DNA from: WLXB01 sp040221475
GTDB lineage: Bacteria > Pseudomonadota > Alphaproteobacteria > Rhodospirillales > Rhodospirillaceae
DNA: 64,000 bases
Direction: 5' to 3'
Assembly (NCBI GenBank): GCA_040221475.1
Contig: JAVKEJ010000036.1
Span: 1 to 64,000 of the forward strand
The notes beneath the pieces were generated by a model. The model had not been told where the DNA came from. It did no database searches and worked only from the letters and a program-made list of their open reading frames with translations. The position numbers and the translations under genes are program-made. Position 1 is the first letter of the stretch, and each line of letters opens with the position of its first letter. This document shows positions 40,204-46,042 of this stretch, in pieces.

Positions 40204-41214
40204 ATGGGTGCTGTTTCTTCACTTTTCGTCCGCAAAGTCCTTAAAGCTGCTGGAGATGAAATAGATCAAGTCACTTTTCTGGAATCTATTGGTCTTCAAG
40301 CTGATGCTGCAAGTGACGTCGCCCATAGGGTCTCAGACACAGCGTACTACGACCTCCTTGAGCGCATAGCCGACATCGCAGCCGACGCGACAGACCTTCC
40401 GTTAAAAGCTGGTGCAAGCATGCAGTGTAATGATTATGGAGCATTGGGCCTTGCCTGGAAGGCCGCACCAAATTTGCGGGAATCTATTGCTAGGTTGGAA
40501 CGGTACTGGCAATTGTGGACTAGCGTATCGCAGTACGAGCTTCGACCTGAAGGAAGCGCAGCCTACTTTATTTTGCACCGGGCTGGCGAACGTCGTCTTG
40601 GGCTCCGACTCTCGAATGAGGCCACCTTAGCGAGTGCGACTTCCATTATCAGAGAGGTTTCAACGGTTGATTTCGCCCCTCTTGAGGTACATTGCAAGCA
40701 CCGCCCACCAAATAAGATATCTGCTCATGAAGATTATTTTGGGTGCCCTGTCATCTTTGAGTCTGAATTGGATGCATTACTTATTTCTTCAGATCATCTT
40801 TCGCGTCCGAATCGGTTAGGGGACGTTGGAATTACTAAGTTTCTAATTTCTCACCTCGACCAAGAAATTCAAAAACACGAACGAGAGCAATCCCTGGTAG
40901 ACGAAGTCAGAGACGCCATAGTTCGCTTACTCAGTTCGGGGGTACCGAGGGCCTCGGCTGTAGCACACCAACTAGGTCTTAGTGAGCGCTCCCTACAGCG
41001 AAGACTCAACGATGAGGATATTTCCTACACGGAGATAATGGAAGAAGTGCGCAGGAAACTAGCTGAAGGTCTTCTGGTGCAAAGCGATTATTCACTCGCT
41101 GAAGTCGCCTATTTGAGCGGGTTTTCCGAGCAAAGCGCATTCAACCGTGCATTCAAGCGCTGGAAAAATCAAACCCCTGCGACCTACCGAGAATCCAACA
41201 GAGAACCCTTTTAG
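40204..41214 (+). CDS. AraC family transcriptional regulator
   Basis: A 336-residue regulator with the N-terminal ligand-binding domain of the OruR/ArgR-type AraC subgroup (about 20-200: LKAGASMQCNDYGALGLAWK and the following LRESIARLERYWQLWT) and a C-terminal double helix-turn-helix (about 235-335: ASAVAHQLGLSERSLQRRLN and YSLAEVAYLSGFSEQSAFNR, AFKRWKNQTPATYR). It lies 101 bases upstream of, and in the same direction as, the NmrA-DoxX-VOC genes, and probably controls them. Confidence 0.92.
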   Translation: MGAVSSLFVRKVLKAAGDEIDQVTFLESIGLQADAASDVAHRVSDTAYYDLLERIADIAADATDLPLKAGASMQCNDYGALGLAWKAAPNLRESIARLERYWQLWTSVSQYELRPEGSAAYFILHRAGERRLGLRLSNEATLASATSIIREVSTVDFAPLEVHCKHRPPNKISAHEDYFGCPVIFESELDALLISSDHLSRPNRLGDVGITKFLISHLDQEIQKHEREQSLVDEVRDAIVRLLSSGVPRASAVAHQLGLSERSLQRRLNDEDISYTEIMEEVRRKLAEGLLVQSDYSLAEVAYLSGFSEQSAFNRAFKRWKNQTPATYRESNREPF

Positions 41215-41221
41215 TCCGCGC

Positions 41222-41252
41222 TTGACGCGGCATGTCAATGCTTTGGCGTCAA
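41222..41252. promoter_or_regulatory. Possible operator between the AraC gene and the NmrA gene
   Basis: TTGACGC (41222-41228) and GCGTCAA (41246-41252) are perfect inverted repeats 17 bases apart, and further GTCAA copies lie at 41234 and 41256. They sit upstream of the NmrA gene in the 101-base gap after the regulator gene. An operator for the AraC-type protein is plausible but not shown. Confidence 0.4.
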
Positions 41253-41315
41253 CGGTCAATTACTCCATTACCAACCGCGGCACATTCACGGCATTGCTAT
41301 TGGTAAAGGAGATTC

Positions 41316-42146
41316 ATGATGCAATCGTCACCTATTCTTGTTATCGGCGCTACCGGCAAAACCGGCTCTCGAATTGTTCGGCGGTTAACCGAAAGAGATT
41401 ACGAAGTTCGCAGAGGCTCTCGTAGCGCAGAAATTCCATTTGACTGGGAAGATTCGAAAACGTGGGAAGCGGCTCTTGACGGCACCGCTGCTGCCTACAT
41501 CTCATATTTTCCAGACCTCGCTTTCCCCGGTGCTGTGGAGAAGATTGAAGCCTTATGTTCGGTCGCGAAGAGGGTTGGTGTTGGGCGGTTGGTGTTGCTG
41601 TCAGGACGCGGTGAACACCACGCTCGTTTGGGCGAAGAAGTAGTACGAAGCAGCGGAGTAAAATACACCCTAGTTCGAGCAGCGTGGTTTGCGCAAAATT
41701 TCAGTGAGGGCTACCTGCGTGACCCAGTTCTTAGTGGAGTTATCGCTATGCCTGGGGGGGATGTTCGCGAACCCCTTGTTGATGTTGATGACATAGCTGA
41801 TGTCGCAGTGGCCGCGTTAACCGACGACAAACACACTGGTCAGCTCTACGAAGTTACGGGGCCCCGGTTGATGACGTTCAGAGAAATGGCGGCCGAATTA
41901 GCTTTCGCCACAGGCCGAAACATTGAATATTTGCCGATTAGCTATGATCAATTTCATGCTGGCCTCGTCGAAGTAGCCGATGATTTCATAGCCGACGTGT
42001 TTACGGGCATTGCGCGAGAGACGCTAGATGGGCGTAACGCATACCTTGCCGATGGTGTCCAGTTAGCTCTAGGTCGCTCACCTCGGGATTTTTTGGAGTT
42101 TGCCCGCAGCGCAGCGGCAACCGGGACTTGGACCAGGACCGCCTGA
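41316..42146 (+). CDS. NAD(P)-binding NmrA-like protein
   Basis: A 276-residue Rossmann-fold protein of the atypical short-chain dehydrogenase (NmrA/TMR) group. It starts with ILVIGATGKTGSRIVRRLTE and carries VLLSGRGEHHARLGEEVVRS, YTLVRAAWFAQNFSEG and VDVDDIADVAVAAL. Members sense NAD(P) redox state or reduce quinones. AAGGAG lies four bases before ATG 41316 and seven before a second ATG at 41319, so either could be used. It is followed by doxX- and VOC-type genes in one apparent operon. Confidence 0.88.
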   Translation: MMQSSPILVIGATGKTGSRIVRRLTERDYEVRRGSRSAEIPFDWEDSKTWEAALDGTAAAYISYFPDLAFPGAVEKIEALCSVAKRVGVGRLVLLSGRGEHHARLGEEVVRSSGVKYTLVRAAWFAQNFSEGYLRDPVLSGVIAMPGGDVREPLVDVDDIADVAVAALTDDKHTGQLYEVTGPRLMTFREMAAELAFATGRNIEYLPISYDQFHAGLVEVADDFIADVFTGIARETLDGRNAYLADGVQLALGRSPRDFLEFARSAAATGTWTRTA

Positions 42147-42174
42147 ATTAAATAATACTTTTATGGAGACAATT

Positions 42175-42603
42175 ATGATCGATATTCGTACCGCCCCTTA
42201 TGCAGCTTTGCTGCTGCGCGTTGGCCTAGGGAGTTTATTTCTCGCCCACGGTTTTTTACTCAAAGTTTTGACGTTTACGGTACCCGGCACGGTCGGGTAC
42301 TTTGAGAGCATTGGTTACCCCGGCTTCTTTGCCTATCTCGTGATTTTTGGTGAAATTGGTGGTGGTTTGGCACTCATACTTGGCATCAAGACCCGCGAAG
42401 TCTCTCTCTTACTTTTACCAATCATGATCGGTGCGACCCTGCAACATGTGGGAAACGGTTGGTTGTTTTCGGCCCAAAATGGCGGATGGGAATTCCCGGC
42501 GTTTTGGACAGTCCTGCTGGTCGTCCAGGTTCTACTCGGCGATGGCGCCTTCGCCATGACACGCCTTGTCCCACATAAAAAGCCCGTGAACGACTTAGCT
42601 TAA
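42175..42603 (+). CDS. DoxX family membrane protein
   Basis: A 142-residue integral membrane protein with about four hydrophobic helices (AALLLRVGLGSLFLAHGFLL, FAYLVIFGEIGGGLALILGI, a helix at SLLLLPIMIGATLQHVG, and FWTVLLVVQVLLGDGAFAMT). DoxX proteins take part in thiosulfate-quinone reduction or in oxidative-stress membrane complexes. I start at ATG 42175, which has GGAG six bases upstream. It lies between NmrA- and VOC-type genes; a quinone or thiol redox role for the cassette is inference. Confidence 0.85.
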   Translation: MIDIRTAPYAALLLRVGLGSLFLAHGFLLKVLTFTVPGTVGYFESIGYPGFFAYLVIFGEIGGGLALILGIKTREVSLLLLPIMIGATLQHVGNGWLFSAQNGGWEFPAFWTVLLVVQVLLGDGAFAMTRLVPHKKPVNDLA

Positions 42604-42652
42604 ATGCCTGCCGTCTAAGTTGGCAAAGGCCGAATACAAATAGGAATTTGAT

Positions 42653-43048
42653 ATGAAGCAAATCACCCGAATCAACCATGTAGGTCTGCGTGTACGGGAT
42701 CTGCCGACCACTCGTAGATTCTACGAGATGCTGGGCTTCGTCTTCCTCGCTGGTCCAGTGGGTCCCGAGCCAGTAGCAATCATGGAGCATCCATCGGGGG
42801 TCAACATCAATTTTATTCTCAATGCATCGCCAGATGCTTCACGAACGAATATTTTGATGGATGAAACTATAAAGCACGTCGGTTATACGCACATTGCTTT
42901 GGAAATAACTGATGCAGAGGCCGTAAAACGACACCTCGAAAAAAATGACATTGCGATCACTGAAACAGTTGAATTTGATGGCGCCTTGTTCTTTTTCGTC
43001 CGCGATCCAGACGGGAACGTAATCGAATTTCACAGACCCGCTGATTAA
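42653..43048 (+). CDS. VOC family (glyoxalase/bleomycin-resistance fold) protein
   Basis: A 131-residue protein with two beta-alpha-beta-beta-beta modules. Likely metal ligands are H in TRINHVGLRVRDLPTTRRFY (about 7), E of the first module (about 45), H in VGYTHIALEITDAEAVKRHL (about 79) and E in FFFVRDPDGNVIEFHRP (about 126). Members include glyoxalases and extradiol dioxygenases; the substrate is unknown. It ends the AraC-NmrA-DoxX-VOC cassette and is followed by a clear terminator. Confidence 0.87.
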   Translation: MKQITRINHVGLRVRDLPTTRRFYEMLGFVFLAGPVGPEPVAIMEHPSGVNINFILNASPDASRTNILMDETIKHVGYTHIALEITDAEAVKRHLEKNDIAITETVEFDGALFFFVRDPDGNVIEFHRPAD

Positions 43049-43110
43049 TTTACTGATGTCCGCCTAGGGCTAATTGCGGACATTAGAATCTGAGCAAATT
43101 GACAACTGAT

Positions 43111-43163
43111 AAAAAAATACTGTGGACCCACCCTCGTAAGCGGGACCACAGTATTTTTTTATT
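43111..43163 (+). terminator. Intrinsic terminator after the VOC gene
   Basis: AATACTGTGG (43116-43125) pairs with CCACAGTATT (43145-43154) around a loop, and a run of seven T follows. An A-rich stretch on the left makes it usable in both directions. Confidence 0.8.
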
Positions 43164-43179
43164 CTAGAAAATCACTAGG

Positions 43180-43336
43180 CCCTCGGGTCAAGCCCGAGGG
43201 CGACAAAGTAGAGGTTGAACTCAAGAGTTGAGACAAAATCTCGATGCGTCGTCCTCGGATTTAATCCGAGGACCCAGGGCAGCTATAACAGGCCGCGCGT
43301 GGAACCCTGGAGTCGCCGGATAAGCCGGCGAATGAC
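43180..43336. repeat. Cluster of three REP-like palindromes
   Basis: Three palindromes lie in a row: CCCTCGGG/CCCGAGGG (43180-43200), GTCCTCGGAT/ATCCGAGGAC (43251-43273), and the 32-bp element CCCTGGAGTCGCC...GGCGAATGAC (43305-43336) with its TCGCCGG/CCGGCGA stem. The last is nearly identical to a copy at 45951-45982. From 43049 to 43471 no gene is seen besides these and the terminator. Confidence 0.8.
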
Positions 43337-43471
43337 AGCGTGAGATAAATGCTCAGGTGAGCCCGAGAGTGACGAATTGAGAGGGGTTGCGTTGCTCTCC
43401 TGCGTGGAACGGGATATGAGAGTTTGGTGTTTCCCTATTCCCCTGATGCCTTCACCATCACAGGACCCCAC

Positions 43472-43843
43472 ATGCGCTTTTCTGCCATCACAAGGCCCGC
43501 TCTGCTCACCTGTGCGGTCATCCTCACAGCGATACAAAACGCCCAGGCCTACCAGGGCATCACCCTCGCACGCGAGTGTCGGTTGACAGACGGTGAGGCT
43601 GCTGTGCGATGCACCGCGTTCATTGATGGCTTTATCGCTGGCGCGCAGATGTCGATTAACGGGCAACCGCTGCCGCGCTGAAGCCATATGGGCTATCAGT
43701 GGTGCGGGGCAGACGTGCTAAAGCCCGATGCCGTGCGCACAACCCTTATTGACGCGGCCATGGATCAGAGTGCCGTGTTGCATTTTCCAGCCAGTCTGGT
43801 GCTGGCGCAAACGTTGAGTGCCAAATTTCCCTGCGAGGATTAG
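43472..43843 (+). pseudogene. Rap1a/Tai-like secreted protein gene with an in-frame TGA
   Basis: From ATG 43472 a signal peptide is read (RFSAITRPALLTCAVILTAI, then QNAQA) followed by the first half of a Rap1a-type domain (ECRLTDGEAAVRCTAFIDGF). A TGA at 43679-43681 ends the frame after 69 residues. The same frame continues open with WCGADVLKPDAVRTTLIDAA and ends ASLVLAQTLSAKFPCED at TAG 43843, which is the expected second half of the domain with its paired cysteines. One base change would restore a 123-residue protein. Rap1a/Tai proteins are periplasmic immunity proteins against type VI peptidoglycan amidases, but many relatives have other roles. Confidence 0.7.
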
Positions 43844-43892
43844 GCGCACAAACAGCACGTGACAATTAGGCGCACGAACAAAACGTGAGGAC
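43841..43892. repeat. Two-copy 26-bp direct repeat
   Basis: TAGGCGCACAAACAGCACGT (43841-43860 plus GACAAT) is followed directly by TAGGCGCACGAACAAAACGT (43867-43886 plus GAGGAC). The first copy includes the TAG stop of the broken Rap1a-like gene. The array marks the edge of the AT-rich section. Confidence 0.75.
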
Positions 43893-43974
43893 TAACCTTT
43901 GCCGGAATAGCCATGTGAGTTAAATTTTCTGCTTTTATCTTCCATTAAAACTAAAAGAAGACTGGTACTTTGTA

Positions 43975-44667
43975 TTAAGCTGAATTGAAGAGATGGATTA
44001 ACCATCCGACACCAAAGAGAACCAACATCCCATTCGCGACAAGAGTCACCCATAACGAATCAGTTGCAGCTGACAGCCAGTTTGCGTTACTTGATGAATA
44101 TAAGTTGCCGATTGTTGTGTTTCTGAAAATGAAGAGACTCAATGCAGGCATAAGTACTAGTATTGCACCCTTTAGTGTAAGCTCACTGTGTTGATACATA
44201 GTCAACGCAAGCCAGTAAGGCGCTTCTAAAACTAGAATCACTCCAAGGCAGATGAGGAGTGAAGATAGATACTGAATCAATAGATTCGAGAATGTGAATG
44301 TAGCGTACACAAAGTATGTACCAAAAACTAAACCGAGGGCGACTTTATGAACGCTACCATTTATTCCGGGTTCAAAAAGAAAACTCTCATTCGCTAAGTT
44401 AGCTACCACCCCAAAAAAGACGCCAAGGATAGCAACGCCAAGCGACGACACGAGTGTGTCAGCCTTAAAGTGAATTTTAAAGAACAGGAAATGGTGAGTT
44501 AGCACCATTACTACGACAATAAGGTGCAAGAGGTTTGTTATCGCTAGATTAGGGACAAAACCAAGTTGGTAAATCTGAGTCACTGTCGCGCTTAATAAGA
44601 ATGACAAAAATAAGATGTGAGAGGAATTCATAAACTCAATACTGTCGTTTGTTCTCGAATTACTCAT
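43975..44667 (-). CDS. Unrecognised polytopic membrane protein (third gene of the AT-rich operon)
   Basis: A 230-residue protein with about seven hydrophobic helices, for example ILFLSFLLSATVTQIYQLGF, LLHLIVVVMVLTHHFLFFKI, SLLICLGVILVLEAPYWLAL and LWVTLVANGMLVLFGVGWLI. I recognise no family. It is 43 bases downstream of the 72-residue gene, and its base composition is much richer in A/T than the genes around, which suggests acquired DNA. A role with the membrane-anchored protein of the same operon is inference. Confidence 0.7.
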   Translation of the reverse strand: MSNSRTNDSIEFMNSSHILFLSFLLSATVTQIYQLGFVPNLAITNLLHLIVVVMVLTHHFLFFKIHFKADTLVSSLGVAILGVFFGVVANLANESFLFEPGINGSVHKVALGLVFGTYFVYATFTFSNLLIQYLSSLLICLGVILVLEAPYWLALTMYQHSELTLKGAILVLMPALSLFIFRNTTIGNLYSSSNANWLSAATDSLWVTLVANGMLVLFGVGWLIHLFNSA

Positions 44668-44710
44668 TTGCCAAACTCATAGAGCTTTAGAACGAATTCT
44701 TGACAGACTG

Positions 44711-44929
44711 TCAGCATCTAGCGAAACCAACACCTTCATTAGGCTGATTTGCCCCCCTAAACCAAAGCTGAACAGCGAGAAGTTCTGAGTCAGCTCCTAC
44801 GTAATTGTCCAGAATTTCATCTATTTTTGCGTAAGCACCAGCATAATCATTGAGTGAAGAGTTCGGATTAGTCTCATCGCCTATAAATGACCTAATTTCT
44901 TGAATTTCATTCTGGGTAAAACTGGTCAT
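44711..44929 (-). CDS. Unrecognised small soluble protein (second gene of the AT-rich operon)
   Basis: A 72-residue acidic protein (FTQNEIQEIRSFIGDETNPN; DYAGAYAKIDEILDNYVGAD) that is mostly helical by inspection, with no signal peptide and a C-terminal Cys. No family is recognised. Its ATG overlaps the stop of the upstream gene (ATGA), so the two are translationally coupled, which is the best evidence that it is a real gene. Confidence 0.65.
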   Translation of the reverse strand: MTSFTQNEIQEIRSFIGDETNPNSSLNDYAGAYAKIDEILDNYVGADSELLAVQLWFRGANQPNEGVGFARC

Positions 44930-45639
44930 TTAGTACTCCCAATAGTAACTGGATTGTCCACCACAAAGGTGGAAATCAAATTCCGAACACCATTTTCGAT
45001 GGACTGGAATTTCGGCAAGTTTTCTCGAGAGAAAAAATACCCTACGCTAATGCCATTAGAGTTATTTTGCGTCTTACAGGTAGGATTTATTTGAATGTCA
45101 TCCTTGATGAAACATTCAAGCGCGATTTCCGTTTCATCGCTGAGTTGGAAGACGAATAACTCAATTTTAGGATTTGGGTTTAGCGGAACAAGCTCTAGTT
45201 TGGTTAGGCCAAACGGGCCCGCCTTTCGCGATATCTCTTTATCGAAAAGTTTAGCCCTAGCTTCTAAGCCTTCGATATAAGATCTCTGGGACGGTCGCAG
45301 ATATATCCTAATTACGTTGGGATCAAGCCGACCCGTAAACTTTGTCTTATTCGCTTCAGTTACTGGAAGTAAATCAGGAAGAAGAGCATGGAGGGAAATT
45401 AGGTCCTGCTCATTAGTAACTCTGTCTTTTTCGTAAACAATGTAATTACTAGGAATGCTTAATAACTTACCGCCGACTTGGATTTCGATTGGTTCAGCAC
45501 TAGTGGAGACTCTTGGTCGAAAGTTTGACTCTCCGAAGATGAGTTCTGGACGAGAAATTATTGTTACGACAGAGAGAGCCGTAATACCAAGCGTAAGTCC
45601 AACAACTAAACGGGTAAAACTCATGTTGTCAGCATCCAC
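44926..45639 (-). CDS. Unrecognised membrane-anchored extracytoplasmic protein (first gene of the AT-rich operon)
   Basis: Up to 237 residues from GTG 45639, or 232 from ATG 45624. An N-terminal hydrophobic segment (FTRLVVGLTLGITALSVVTI) acts as signal anchor. The rest is a mixed domain that looks globular: FRPRVSTSAEPIEIQVGGKL, LHALLPDLLPVTEANKTKFT, a TGRLDPNVIRIYLRPSQRSY stretch, and two Cys (ALECF, NPTCKT) that could form a disulfide. No family is recognised. It heads the three-gene operon, with a perfect 16-bp palindrome just upstream. Confidence 0.7.
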   Translation of the reverse strand: MDADNMSFTRLVVGLTLGITALSVVTIISRPELIFGESNFRPRVSTSAEPIEIQVGGKLLSIPSNYIVYEKDRVTNEQDLISLHALLPDLLPVTEANKTKFTGRLDPNVIRIYLRPSQRSYIEGLEARAKLFDKEISRKAGPFGLTKLELVPLNPNPKIELFVFQLSDETEIALECFIKDDIQINPTCKTQNNSNGISVGYFFSRENLPKFQSIENGVRNLISTFVVDNPVTIGSTK

Positions 45640-45642
45640 CTC

Positions 45643-45658
45643 TCACCGAAATCGGTGA
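45643..45658. promoter_or_regulatory. Palindrome just upstream of the AT-rich operon
   Basis: TCACCGA-AA-TCGGTGA (45643-45658) is a perfect inverted repeat. It ends four bases before the GTG start and 19 before the ATG start of the first gene, so it could be an operator or a hairpin that hides the ribosome site. Confidence 0.4.
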
Positions 45659-46042
45659 CTCTATGACGAAATAGAAACTTAGCTCCCAAACGGAACCAAG
45701 CTTCGTGGCTGTCCTGACTCCTTCCATCCGCATTCCTGCGGCGTTGACACGGACTGTGGTTCTTTATGCTGGTAGAACCTTATCCCGCATCCCTCATGTG
45801 ATATCCGAGCGCAGTTTAAACCGCGCATCAAGGGAAATTTTTGCGGGGCTTAGATAGGGCCTAAAACCCTGCCCTGCCTGTCGCCATGGACCCTCGCAAT
45901 GAATGCGAGGGTGACAGATTGAGATTGAGGATCACTGGAGGCTCACGTAACCCTGGATTCGCCGGATAAACCGGCGAATGACGGTTTGAGTTTACAGGCC
46001 GACGAGAGTCCGAGGCTAACGGCTTGAATTAGACAGAGTGCG
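45659..46042. other. Intergenic region with REP-like palindromes
   Basis: I see no convincing gene. Two palindromes lie at 45891-45911 (CCCTCGCA/TGCGAGGG) and 45951-45982 (the 32-bp element also found at 43305-43336). A 34-codon minus-strand frame (45629-45733) is open but unsupported. The rest holds nothing that I recognise. Confidence 0.6.
45951..45982. repeat. 32-bp palindromic element, second copy
   Basis: CCCTGGATTCGCC...GGCGAATGAC differs from the copy at 43305-43336 at two of 32 positions and has the same orientation. Its core TCGCCGG/CCGGCGA forms a stem. The two copies enclose the Rap1a-like pseudogene and the AT-rich three-gene operon. Confidence 0.8.

Noticed and set aside
45660..45860. 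A riboswitch or small stable RNA upstream of the AT-rich operon
   Set aside because: I compared it by eye with cobalamin, SAM and SRP RNA motifs and found no match; no clear promoter or terminator frames it.
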